A model generated the notes under the pieces. The model did not search any database and was not told where the DNA came from. It was given only the letters and a program-made list of their open reading frames with translations. From Bacteroidales bacterium (GTDB taxonomy: Bacteria > Bacteroidota > Bacteroidia > Bacteroidales > UBA12077), in assembly GCA_030635365.1 (NCBI GenBank), contig DAOVYZ010000185.1:1-7075 (forward strand): a DNA stretch of 7,075 nucleotides, given 5' to 3'. Each line of letters opens with the position of its first letter. The first letter of the stretch is position 1. The translations under genes and the position numbers were made by a program. Of this stretch, positions 1 through 7,075 are shown piece by piece.

Positions 1-331
1 CATCTGTTCTAAAAGAGCCCCCGGCAGTTTCAGAAACATACGGTAAGTATTTTCTTACTTCGCGCCCTAAATCGTCATATGTTATATGCTGTACCATATC
101 TTTGCCTGCAGGGCTGGCACCAACCTGAATGTTTTGTATGGGGCGCCCAAGGCCGTCAAAATACTGAACGGCTGTTTGTGTTTTTCCTGAACCCGTTACT
201 GTAGTTGCCTCGGATTTCTTTTCAAGCAAGGTGCGTTCTATAATATAATTAACAGTAGGGCTTTGTGCACTAGTATTATAAACCAAAGCCAGTAATGCAA
301 TTATTTTGATGTATTTTATTTTTTGTATCAT
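1..331 (-). CDS. DUF6443-type RHS-repeat protein, 5' part only (runs off the window)
   Basis: This is the N-terminal 110 residues of an exported protein whose 3' end lies outside the window. The ATG at 331 opens a classic signal peptide: KIKYIK, then hydrophobic IIALLALVY, then NTSA before a Gln at residue 23, as expected for signal peptidase I substrates in Bacteroidota. Residues 24-110 match what I know of DUF6443, the domain that heads many Bacteroidota RHS proteins. The visible hallmarks are QYFDGLGRPIQ (56-66), GASPAGKDMV (71-80) and YDDLGREVRKYLPY (85-98). Family members usually continue for about 1000 residues through YD repeats to an RHS-associated core and often a variable C-terminal tip; none of that can be seen here. 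The gene starts 28 bp after the stop of the large upstream gene with no terminator between, so co-transcription is likely. The family assignment is firm; the biological role is unknown. Confidence 0.88.
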   Translation of the reverse strand, partial: MIQKIKYIKIIALLALVYNTSAQSPTVNYIIERTLLEKKSEATTVTGSGKTQTAVQYFDGLGRPIQNIQVGASPAGKDMVQHITYDDLGREVRKYLPYVSETAGGSFRTD

Positions 332-359
332 TTAATTTTTTTTTTGAGTATATAATGAA
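332..359 (-). promoter_or_regulatory. 28-bp intergenic gap with A10 tract ahead of the second start codon
   Basis: The gap between the two minus-strand genes has no hairpin followed by a T-run and no room for a full promoter, which supports one transcript. On the coding strand it holds a run of ten A residues (345 down to 336), about 5 to 14 nt before the ATG at 331, and no Shine-Dalgarno sequence. Bacteroidota typically do not rely on Shine-Dalgarno pairing, and A-rich bases just upstream of the start favour initiation, so this tract probably serves as the initiation enhancer. The start choice rests on this and on the signal peptide directly after it. Confidence 0.55.
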
Positions 360-542
360 TTATCGACACATATTAGAGCTAAATCTTTTACCTGAGAACC
401 ACATATAAAATCCACTACAATTGCCTGAGATATAATATTTACCATCTGTTCTATCGTAATAAACCTTACCCGGGTACTTAAAAGCAGGTAAATCAAAAGG
501 ATGCGGTGGCCCATTTGCGCATATATCAGCATCAGAAGGGCA
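360..542 (-). other. C-terminal four-cysteine tail of unknown family
   Basis: Residues 1994-2053 follow the last FN3 domain and are unlike it. They contain cysteines at 1994, 2001, 2035 and 2052, a Pro-rich turn (GPPHPFDLP) and an aromatic, probably beta-rich stretch (YYDRTDGKYYISGNCSGFYMWFSGKRF). With export out of the cytoplasm, two disulfides are plausible. I do not recognise the family. It occupies the position where related Bacteroidota YD proteins often carry a small C-terminal module such as DUF5977. It lacks the features I would expect of a type IX sorting domain or a membrane anchor. Confidence 0.6.
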
Positions 543-3500
543 GGCCGCTGGAGTTGTTTCACATACTGCCCCTGATATAGATTGGCCGAAACCTCCTACA
601 CAGGCTACTTTGTAACAATAAGTTACTTGGGCAGATAATGAACCATCCGTATAACTGGTTGTACTTGAAGAAACAGTTTTTATTAAACTATTACCCCGAT
701 AGATTCTATAAGACTGTGCCCCTGTTCTGCTTTCCCATGATATTTGATTAGAACTTGATGTTGGCTTACCTGTAGTAACCACCGTAGGCTGAGGAGCTGT
801 TTTTACACTTATTTCATTAGATTTAGTACTTCCCCATGAGTTTCTGGCTTCCACTTTATATTTATATGTTGTATTGACACTTAAAGAGTTGTGCGTATAA
901 GAAGTACCGGTTGTTTCACCAATTTTTGTATAACTTCCGTTTATATACCTATAAATGTAATAATTATCAATTTTTTGATCCGAAGGCTTATTCCATATTA
1001 ATGTAATTGCATTATTACTTACATTTTGATAGCTAACCGATGGTTTACTTGGAGCTGTATACATATATTTTTTAGTTGCAGTTCCTGAATTATCATTATA
1101 GGCATAAATCTTATAATAATATAACTTTCCACTTCCCAAGTCAGAAGAATTATCAGTATAATAAGTTGTAGTTCCCGGTAAAGTAGCCAAATGTTTATAT
1201 GTACCATTTACACTAGTTGATCTGGATATATCATACTTATTCTGTCCTTTTGAATGGTTCCAATTAAAGGAGATGTTACTAAATGTTGATTGGGTATGAG
1301 TCCAAGATGAGCCTACACCATCGGGTGTTGTAGTTAAGCAAAGCACCCCAGGTTCAGATGTATCATAGGCATTACTTGCTGTTACCTTAAAACAGTAGTC
1401 GGTTCCTGTCTCCAGGCCAGTAGCCACATAATTTGTTTCAAGACTATGAACAGTGTTAATTTTAACAAAACCACCTCCCTCCTTTGAACGAGAAATGGCA
1501 TAATCGAATACTCCGGTAACTTGTTCCCAGCTAAATTCTGCCGTATACCGGGTTCCACCGTCGCGTTGTACAACCGGTTTAGATAGTCTGGTTTGGGCAA
1601 TTAAATCATCACTAACAGAAGTACTTGTATTGCATATAGCCATAAGCTGATAAGTATATGATGTTCCTGAAGCTAAATTGTTAATCGTAAATGACGTGGT
1701 TGACAGATTGGTAAACTCTTTTACCAATCCATAATTCTGCCCCGTTTTTTTATACAATCTTAGTCCGGTTAAATCGGGGATTAAATCCCAACTTAAAGTA
1801 ATTTGGCTTGTGGTGGAACTAAAACTCAATTTGGGTTTAGGTAATATGCGTATGGTTTGTTCATCAGATTTAGTACTTCCCCATGAATTTCTGGCTTCCA
1901 CTATATATTTATATATATTAGGGCTTAAAGAGCTGTGCGTATAAGAAGTCCCGGTTGTTTCAGCAATTTTTGTATAACTTCCGTTTATATACTGATAAAT
2001 GTAATAATTATCGATTTTTTGATCCGAAGGTTTATTCCATATTAATGTAATTTCATTAGTACTTACATTTTGATAGCTAACCGATGGTTTGCTTGGAGCT
2101 GTATACATCCCTTTAGGGTCTGAATTTGTGTTTGCAAAATCATTTAATGCAGCTACTTTGTAATAATACTTTTTGCCGGGTAATAAATCCGGATCATTAT
2201 CCGTATAATTTGTTGTATAAATTGGTGCAGGCCCCGTTACAAAAATGTATGGCCCTGAAGAATTATCCGATCTTACTATACCATATCTATCTGCACCTTT
2301 TTTACTATCCCATTTAAAACTTATGCTATTGTTTTGGGAACTGGTATGAATTATAATGGTTTTTTCAGGTGCAGTAATAATGCATAAAGGCGACGACATT
2401 GATGTATATTCCGAATTCCTTGCTTCCACCTTAAAACAATATTCTGTACCTTTTGCCGGACAACTGGCAACAAATGAAAATTCATTTGATAAAGTACTCC
2501 CTACCTTAGAATAAGAGGCTCCTTCTACAGAACGGTAAATGTAATAGCTTGTTGCTCCATCTATCTTATTCCAGTTTAATTCAACCGTATTTCCTTCAAT
2601 ATTAGAATAATTTAAAACCGGTGTTGCCAGTTTGGTTGCGGCTATAAAATTATCACTAATAGAAGTACTTGTATTGTATATAGCCCTAAACTGATAAGTA
2701 AATGTTAATCCTGGAGCTAAATTGCTAATAGAAAATGACGTGGTTGACAGATTGGTAAACTCTTTTACTAATTCAGAATTCCCCCCGTTTTTTTTATACA
2801 ATTTTAGTCCGGTTAAATCGGGGATTAAATCCCAACTTAAAGTAATTTGGCTTGTGGTGGAACTATAACTTAAATTGGGTTTAGGTAATATGCGTATGGT
2901 ATGTTCAACTTCCGATTGGTTATCATCTAAATACGTTACTGATAACTTGGCATTGTAGTATCCGGGATTATTATAAGTATTTTGAACTCCACCAACCGGC
3001 ATTTCTGACATTGAACTGGTATTTCCATCGCCAAAATCCCAATGATAGTTCTTAAACTCATCTGAGGTTTTCGGATTAAACAAGGCAGTATTGTTTTCCA
3101 CATGAAATGAAAAAGCAGCTACATCATTTTTCGCATAATTATACTCATACTCTTTTACAATGTTGGTATCATTATCCTTAATTCGTTTTAGTCTTCCTAA
3201 ATTATCATAATTGAAATAAGTAGTTTTTCCATTAGGGTCGGTTTGTGTAATTGGTTTATTAAAAAGCAAATCGTAGGTATAACTTGTAATTTGAGTTTCT
3301 TTTAATGATTCCTCACTCCTCAACAGATTTATCGAAGCAGCATTAACAGGCCCATAAGAATCAAGCATGGTTTTTACTTGTGTGTACTCTGCATTCTCAA
3401 TTTTTGCTAAGGGAATAGTATTAAACAGATCCCAAATTATAGATACATTAATATCGGTTTCTTTGTGATATTGTAATAAATTACCGTTAGCACCATAAGC

Positions 3501-6500
3501 ATCATAGCTTCCAATTTTTGTATATCCTTTACTTTTTTGCCACTGTTCAGTACTTGATGGAACAATCAGTGCATTATCTGCTATTGTGCCGACATGTTTT
3601 ACTTCAATTTCATTAGGATTTACAAATCCGTAATTAGTTCTGTTACCTCCAATTTGTTGGTCGTTTAGTTTTATTTCGCTTTGTATTACAGGTGAAACAA
3701 TATTTCTATTAAGCATTTCCTGAGAAATAATATCAAACTTATCGTTTGGATAGGTGTAAGTGGTGTGAATGGTATCTTCAGGATTCTTTATAAGGCTGTT
3801 TTTTATCAACTGGAAATTATCATTATATTCCATATACGACTCTTCTTTAAGAGTAGTTCCATCATCGAAATAGGAAATTGTTTCGTTGTGGGATGGAAAA
3901 AAATCATTGTCATACTCCCGGTATACCTCACACTTAAAATATTGATTCACTTCCGTTTTATCTGGAACAAAAGTTGCATCTCCTTCAAGTTTGATCCTAT
4001 AACCTAATTTTAAACCTTTCATATAATTTTGTACCATCAGTTCCCTGTCTGAATTATATCCAGTATTTGTGTTGTTTAAAACAGGTAAGTATTCATTTCG
4101 GCTTTCTTTTAATAGTTTAAAATCTGTACTGTCCGATCCAAGTTTATAAATTTCTTCTCCAATAAGTCTTCCCATTTTTTTATCAGCACCCTGTGGCTTA
4201 AAAGGATAATTATTATTCTTATAAGTCATCTGACAATAATCAAACTTTTGCACTTTTTTTCCTCCAAAAAAGTATATGTTTTTCTTTGTTGCAATCGTTT
4301 CTTTGTATACCGGGGTTCCATCCCAATTAATATAAGGCTGTAGAATGGGGTTTGTGCCAACAATATCTACAGGCTTATTTAATGTATCAATTTCTATCCT
4401 CATTCCTGGATATTCTTCTACTGTTGGGTAAAACACCGGAACACCATTATTTAAGTTTACCGGGTTATAAGTTCTGGAATTATAATTAAATCTTTCAAAA
4501 CTCTTGATTACAAATTGGTTAAGCATACTACAACAATTGTTTATTTTATATTGTATATTAAATAAACCAGGTTGGAGTAATTTGCCTCTTGACAGGCCAT
4601 TTTCATCATTGTAGTTGAAATATTTTATTTGAGGCTTTGGATTTTTCAGGTCATGATTTTTAATCTTCTGAATACGAATTCCTCCAACATTTCTATTTCC
4701 ACTACCAGAAGGTTCATAGTCTGATTCATAAAAACTAATTTTAATTTCACCTTCAGCATCATAACGATTTTTATCTGAATACAACCTAATTTTATATGTT
4801 CCGGGTTCTATAATGATTCTCCCATCAGTATCGCCTTGTATAATTGTGGGTACGGGATATTCATCCCCCCATATATCTTCCCAAACAGCTGGTTTTATTT
4901 TAGGAACAGGATTAAGACCACCCATTCTTTCATCATATAAATTTGTATAGATGGTATAATCGGTTGTATTGATTGGATACATTTCCAAGTGCATACTTGA
5001 TCCTCCATCACGACCAATAATCTGATGCCAAATCTCAGCTACTGTTGGTTTTTCAAAAGTGTATGTATAAGATTTACTGATTTCACCAACCGAATCAGGG
5101 TGATTATCTGTTTTAAGCTTTAAAGTGATAAAACGATTGTATTTTATATTACCACTATTATTAATATTGGTTTTAACCTGATTAGATTCATAATCGATTT
5201 TAGTACACCCCCTGGTAGGATAAGTAATTTTACGAAGTGCACCGCAAACTACAGAATTAAAGTAAGCATTTTTATCAGCCGAATATTTTGAATAAGGAAC
5301 ATTTACTGCATATTGGCTTGATCGACCATTATAATATCCCCATTCATCTTGAGCATACGGTTTCGTATTTTTGTCTTTTATAAAATCCGGAATAAGGGAT
5401 TTGTTATGATAATCAAAAGAATAGTATTTTTCCCCATTTCTTTTAATTTCAGTTAAAAGGTTTCGGTTATGTTCATGTTTTAATTCATAATTTAAACTTC
5501 TTAAACTTCCGCCTCCATCTATGATTGAAATCCCAGTATATAGTTTCTCTTTAATCGGTGCTAATAATATACCATTTGTGGTAATAATTGAGTTCAGTAA
5601 CTTTCTGTGGATTTGAGTTTCAGAAACCCCTTCATTATAGCCATTAAAACTTGTCGCTTGCCCTTGACACATAACCTGTGTTGTATTTAAATAGCCAGAT
5701 GCGTAAAAATTATACTTTGTATACAAATCATCAGAATAACCAAACTCAATGTACTTTTTATTTGGAAAATCAACCCTGCTTAGCTGCCAACTTGATATAT
5801 AGGCTTCAAATCCATCTGTGAAGACACTTGAACTTCTCGTATCATCCTTATTGAATTCTAATTCCTGGAATGTATACTTAATACCCTTATCATCTGTAAC
5901 GACAAATTTATCCCAGCTTCGAATAGAAATTTCTCCTGGCGTTATTATGCTTTTGTTCCAAAAAATATCAACTTTATAATTATGTTTTGACAGATATTCC
6001 GGTATGTAAACATCAGTACCACTTTTCTTGATTTTAAAGGAAAAGTTTATTCCCGGTAAGCTAACTATAAATTTATCTGGTTCACTATCTATTTCTCCTT
6101 TTATTATCTTTTCTGCATGTACATAGGCCATTGAGTTATTGTTAAAATATTGATTCAGAAGTGCAGTTTTTGTTGCATAACCGTCAGGATGTTCATCAGG
6201 GAGGCCTCTTACTTGTCGAGTAACAACACCTCCTCCTATTAGGGTCCAACCTAAACCACATATCGATGGATCTTCTTCTAATATTAAGCCTGTATAATGA
6301 TAGCTTAACTTTACAGGCCAAGTATAGCCGTTTAAATCAAATTCCCAAATTGGCACCTCAAAATTCATTTGCCCGGCACTTAAATTCATGGGTATATCAC
6401 CATAAGTTCCCAACTTACCTGCTTCAGGTGAAACCGGGAATACATTGGTTGTTTCATCAAATTGTGAGAAAGCGCTATTAACCATTAGTAATAAAATTAA

Positions 6501-6521
6501 TAGCAATTTTGTGTTCTTCAT
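360..6521 (-). CDS. Very large secreted YD/RHS-like protein with PKD and about nine FN3 domains
   Basis: The protein has 2053 residues from the ATG at 6521. An in-frame TTG at 6527 would add only two residues and is less likely. Residues 1-19 form a signal peptide (MKNTKLLLILLLMVNSAFS) with Gln20 as the likely mature N-terminus. Residues 33-110 carry the signature start of Bacteroidota YD/RHS-like proteins: EAGKLGTYGDIP, LSYHYTG and GLGWTLIGGGVVTRQVRGLPDE. Further family landmarks are DEWGYYNG near 390, LRKITYPTRG near 427 and GGIRIQKI near 612. Residues 1078-1130 form a YD-repeat segment. A PKD domain (about 1132-1207), FN3 domains (about 1208-1989) and a four-cysteine tail (1994-2053) follow. 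There is no RHS-associated core, no recognisable protease or nuclease motif and no type IX C-terminal sorting domain. It should act outside the cytoplasm, probably as a surface or released adhesive or scaffold protein; that role is inference. It is the first gene of a probable two-gene transcript with the DUF6443 gene. Confidence 0.93.
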   Translation of the reverse strand: MKNTKLLLILLLMVNSAFSQFDETTNVFPVSPEAGKLGTYGDIPMNLSAGQMNFEVPIWEFDLNGYTWPVKLSYHYTGLILEEDPSICGLGWTLIGGGVVTRQVRGLPDEHPDGYATKTALLNQYFNNNSMAYVHAEKIIKGEIDSEPDKFIVSLPGINFSFKIKKSGTDVYIPEYLSKHNYKVDIFWNKSIITPGEISIRSWDKFVVTDDKGIKYTFQELEFNKDDTRSSSVFTDGFEAYISSWQLSRVDFPNKKYIEFGYSDDLYTKYNFYASGYLNTTQVMCQGQATSFNGYNEGVSETQIHRKLLNSIITTNGILLAPIKEKLYTGISIIDGGGSLRSLNYELKHEHNRNLLTEIKRNGEKYYSFDYHNKSLIPDFIKDKNTKPYAQDEWGYYNGRSSQYAVNVPYSKYSADKNAYFNSVVCGALRKITYPTRGCTKIDYESNQVKTNINNSGNIKYNRFITLKLKTDNHPDSVGEISKSYTYTFEKPTVAEIWHQIIGRDGGSSMHLEMYPINTTDYTIYTNLYDERMGGLNPVPKIKPAVWEDIWGDEYPVPTIIQGDTDGRIIIEPGTYKIRLYSDKNRYDAEGEIKISFYESDYEPSGSGNRNVGGIRIQKIKNHDLKNPKPQIKYFNYNDENGLSRGKLLQPGLFNIQYKINNCCSMLNQFVIKSFERFNYNSRTYNPVNLNNGVPVFYPTVEEYPGMRIEIDTLNKPVDIVGTNPILQPYINWDGTPVYKETIATKKNIYFFGGKKVQKFDYCQMTYKNNNYPFKPQGADKKMGRLIGEEIYKLGSDSTDFKLLKESRNEYLPVLNNTNTGYNSDRELMVQNYMKGLKLGYRIKLEGDATFVPDKTEVNQYFKCEVYREYDNDFFPSHNETISYFDDGTTLKEESYMEYNDNFQLIKNSLIKNPEDTIHTTYTYPNDKFDIISQEMLNRNIVSPVIQSEIKLNDQQIGGNRTNYGFVNPNEIEVKHVGTIADNALIVPSSTEQWQKSKGYTKIGSYDAYGANGNLLQYHKETDINVSIIWDLFNTIPLAKIENAEYTQVKTMLDSYGPVNAASINLLRSEESLKETQITSYTYDLLFNKPITQTDPNGKTTYFNYDNLGRLKRIKDNDTNIVKEYEYNYAKNDVAAFSFHVENNTALFNPKTSDEFKNYHWDFGDGNTSSMSEMPVGGVQNTYNNPGYYNAKLSVTYLDDNQSEVEHTIRILPKPNLSYSSTTSQITLSWDLIPDLTGLKLYKKNGGNSELVKEFTNLSTTSFSISNLAPGLTFTYQFRAIYNTSTSISDNFIAATKLATPVLNYSNIEGNTVELNWNKIDGATSYYIYRSVEGASYSKVGSTLSNEFSFVASCPAKGTEYCFKVEARNSEYTSMSSPLCIITAPEKTIIIHTSSQNNSISFKWDSKKGADRYGIVRSDNSSGPYIFVTGPAPIYTTNYTDNDPDLLPGKKYYYKVAALNDFANTNSDPKGMYTAPSKPSVSYQNVSTNEITLIWNKPSDQKIDNYYIYQYINGSYTKIAETTGTSYTHSSLSPNIYKYIVEARNSWGSTKSDEQTIRILPKPKLSFSSTTSQITLSWDLIPDLTGLRLYKKTGQNYGLVKEFTNLSTTSFTINNLASGTSYTYQLMAICNTSTSVSDDLIAQTRLSKPVVQRDGGTRYTAEFSWEQVTGVFDYAISRSKEGGGFVKINTVHSLETNYVATGLETGTDYCFKVTASNAYDTSEPGVLCLTTTPDGVGSSWTHTQSTFSNISFNWNHSKGQNKYDISRSTSVNGTYKHLATLPGTTTYYTDNSSDLGSGKLYYYKIYAYNDNSGTATKKYMYTAPSKPSVSYQNVSNNAITLIWNKPSDQKIDNYYIYRYINGSYTKIGETTGTSYTHNSLSVNTTYKYKVEARNSWGSTKSNEISVKTAPQPTVVTTGKPTSSSNQISWESRTGAQSYRIYRGNSLIKTVSSSTTSYTDGSLSAQVTYCYKVACVGGFGQSISGAVCETTPAACPSDADICANGPPHPFDLPAFKYPGKVYYDRTDGKYYISGNCSGFYMWFSGKRFSSNMCR
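810..1856 (-). repeat. FN3 four-domain tandem repeat, copy 2
   Basis: This 1047-bp unit encodes A2-B2-C2-D2 and directly follows copy 1, beginning with TIRILPKP at residue 1556, exactly 348 residues after the first. Matching bases lie at a fixed distance of 1044 bp: 977 and 2021, 1057 and 2101, 1693 and 2737. The distance becomes 1047 beyond the one-codon insertion in D2. The high-identity parts are about 817-1064 (D2) and 1594-1856 (A2). The segment between them has the same length as in copy 1 but a much changed sequence. Confidence 0.9.
1857..2900 (-). repeat. FN3 four-domain tandem repeat, copy 1
   Basis: This 1044-bp (348-codon) unit encodes FN3 domains A1-B1-C1-D1 and begins with TIRILPKP at residue 1208. 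Its first-domain part (about 2640-2900) and last-domain part (about 1861-2108) are nearly identical in DNA to the matching parts of copy 2. The two middle domains between them are recognisably homologous but strongly diverged. D1 lacks one codon relative to D2 (PNIYKY against VNTTYKY). Confidence 0.9.
2901..3128 (-). other. PKD domain
   Basis: Residues 1132-1207 match the PKD beta-sandwich fold: AFSFHVENNTALFNP, then the hallmark WDFGDGNTSS at 1161-1170, then TYNNPGYYNAKLSV, which corresponds to the family's HxYxxPGxYxVxLxV strand. It is a single copy and sits as a hinge between the YD segment and the first FN3 domain. PKD domains are common in extracellular Bacteroidota proteins as spacers or binding modules. 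No catalytic role is implied. Confidence 0.88.
3132..3293 (-). other. YD (RHS) repeat segment
   Basis: Residues 1078-1130 hold about two YD motifs: YTYDLLFNKPITQTDPNGKT, then YFNYDNLGRLKRIKDNDTNI and EYEYNY. The consensus is a Tyr-Asp pair followed by GR(L/P) and then a D-x-x-G/N turn. In many Bacteroidota proteins with this N-terminal region, the protein ends soon after such a motif. Here the chain continues for more than 900 residues of PKD and FN3 domains. No further YD repeats and no RHS-core motif follow. Confidence 0.85.
6465..6521 (-). other. Signal peptide of the large protein
   Basis: Residues 1-19 show Lys2 and Lys5, an uninterrupted hydrophobic stretch LLLILLLMV (6-14), and a NSAFS cleavage region before Gln20. 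There is no lipobox cysteine near the cleavage site, so this is a signal peptidase I substrate and not a lipoprotein. Gln directly after the cut fits the known Bacteroidota tendency to expose an N-terminal Gln that can be cyclised to pyroglutamate. Confidence 0.85.
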
Positions 6522-7075
6522 AATCAATAGTTTAATTGTTATTTTATATTATCTTTTAATGAATATTCAAATACATAATAATATTATTTAGTAACCCTGT
6601 TGTGCCTTTAGCTTAACTATTATCTTCTTAAATAATGTGTAAGTCCGGATTAATAAAATGCAAACTATACGTTCTTAATTTTTCTCAATTCAAATTACTA
6701 AAATCGAAATTAATATTTATTTTTTATTTAAAAACATGTTATAAAACATTATTGTATAGAGTTTGTAATGAATTGCAAAACAGCCCTTATAAAAAATGAA
6801 CTTGGCTGGCTGGCTTTTTTAACGAAATGTTAGCTTCATTGTATTGCCTGTTTTTTTAACCTTTAACCGGCAATTTATTAACTGTATTTGTTTTATTGGT
6901 AATCCCCTTTTTTTTGTATTTTTTTCCCGGTGTTTTGCTTTTAATTTTTTACTTCTTCTTTTTTGCAAAATACCCTAATTTATAAACTGTCTAAATTAAA
7001 ATGGCAATTTTTCTCATAATCAACTGAAAACTTTATATATATTTCATACAAACTCAATACAATTTTCAATTCAGA
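6522..7075. other. AT-rich upstream region with no credible gene
   Basis: About 550 bp precede the large gene. The region is very AT-rich and has long T-runs on the plus strand between about 6851 and 6965. Reading frames here are tiny: ATG at 6795 gives 8 codons and ATG at 7001 gives 8 codons. No tRNA-like or rRNA-like sequence is seen. Minor structures are a (GGCT)3 run near 6803-6815, an 8-bp palindrome at 6733-6740 and a weak 6-bp inverted repeat (6843-6848 with 6869-6874). It most likely contains the 5' leader and promoter of the two-gene unit. Nothing else can be supported. Confidence 0.6.
6661..6694 (-). promoter_or_regulatory. Weak candidate Bacteroidota-type promoter
   Basis: On the minus strand, TTTG (6694-6691) is followed after 21 bp by TATAGTTTG (6669-6661). 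This resembles the Bacteroidota -33 TTTG and -7 TAnnTTTG boxes, except that the -7 box has one extra base. It would place transcription start roughly 130 bp before the ATG at 6521. In DNA this AT-rich such a match can arise by chance, so the call is tentative. Confidence 0.25.

Larger units (their letters stand above)
555..2900 (-). other. Array of about nine fibronectin type III domains
   Basis: Residues 1208-1989 form about nine FN3-like units of 80-95 residues. Each shows the pattern: strand-B Trp (ITLSWDL, VELNWNK, ISFKWDS, ITLIWNK, AEFSWEQ, ISFNWNH, QISWES), then YxIYR or similar, then TSYT or NYTD, then a (Y/F)xYKVxAxN strand. The order is A1 B1 C1 D1 A2 B2 C2 D2 E, with approximate starts at 1208, 1296, 1388, 1476, 1556, 1644, 1736, 1822 and 1907. 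A1-D1 and A2-D2 are two copies of one four-domain block. E is a single copy next to the tail. The likely role is an extended stalk or a set of extracellular binding modules (inference). Domain boundaries were set by eye. Confidence 0.85.

Noticed and set aside
360..542. C-terminal tail as a polymorphic RHS toxin with a following immunity gene
   Set aside because: There is no RHS core or cleavage motif before it. The tail is only 60 residues with no nuclease or deaminase motif, and the next gene is another secreted RHS protein, not a small cytoplasmic one.
332..562. Small minus-strand reading frame overlapping the 3' end of the large gene, and similar short frames at 1019-1207, 1382-1600, 2126-2317, 3765-4007 and 6266-6481
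   Set aside because: All lie inside the large gene in other frames or on the opposite strand. Their translations are low-complexity, rich in Leu/Ile or unlike any family, and none has supporting context.
810..2900. The repeated region as a CRISPR array or mobile element
   Set aside because: The repeats are long, in frame and encode FN3 domains. There are no short palindromic repeats with spacers, no transposase and no terminal inverted repeats.
6522..6527. TTG at 6527 as the start of the large gene
   Set aside because: It lies just two codons before an ATG that begins a textbook signal peptide (MKNTKLLLILLL). ATG at 6521 is the simpler start.
6776..6820. CAGCC/GGCTG pairing followed by T6 as an intrinsic terminator on the plus strand
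   Set aside because: The stem is about 5 bp with a long loop, and no plus-strand gene ends nearby. The (GGCT)3 run explains the match.
6843..6874. Inverted repeat ATTGCC/GGCAAT as a terminator or operator
   Set aside because: The stem is only 6 bp with a 20-nt loop and no T-run directly after it on either strand. This is expected by chance in such DNA.

Overview
The window is AT-rich and carries two genes, both on the minus strand, so transcription runs from high to low coordinates. It most likely comes from a member of the Bacteroidota. Both genes encode secreted YD/RHS-type proteins of a kind common in that phylum. Both signal peptides put a Gln at the predicted mature N-terminus (the Bacteroidota 'Q-rule'). 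Translation starts have no Shine-Dalgarno sequence; the downstream one is preceded by an A-rich leader. The genus cannot be read from the sequence.

Layout, in transcription order. Positions 7075-6522 are about 550 bp of very AT-rich DNA without a credible gene, with at most a weak Bacteroidota-like promoter. Positions 6521-360 encode one protein of 2053 residues. Its order is: signal peptide; an N-terminal region of about 1050 residues typical of Bacteroidota YD/RHS-like exported proteins; a short YD-repeat segment; one PKD domain; about nine fibronectin type III (FN3) domains; and a 60-residue tail with four cysteines. After a 28-bp gap, positions 331-1 hold the 5' end of a second gene, a DUF6443-type RHS-repeat protein that runs off the window.

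The most notable structure is inside the FN3 array. A four-domain block of about 1,044 bp is tandemly duplicated in frame. The outer domains of the two copies (first and fourth) are nearly identical in DNA, while the two middle domains have diverged strongly. A short TTCA sequence lies at all three block boundaries, spaced 1044 and 1047 bp apart, so the probable breakpoints can be placed.

Working model (inference): the two genes are co-transcribed and make a pair of exported proteins. The large one joins a YD-type N-terminal region to an extended PKD/FN3 stalk ending in a small distinct tip. The second supplies the longer RHS-repeat and probably the RHS core. No toxin, immunity gene, type IX secretion sorting domain, CRISPR array, RNA gene or insertion sequence is visible.
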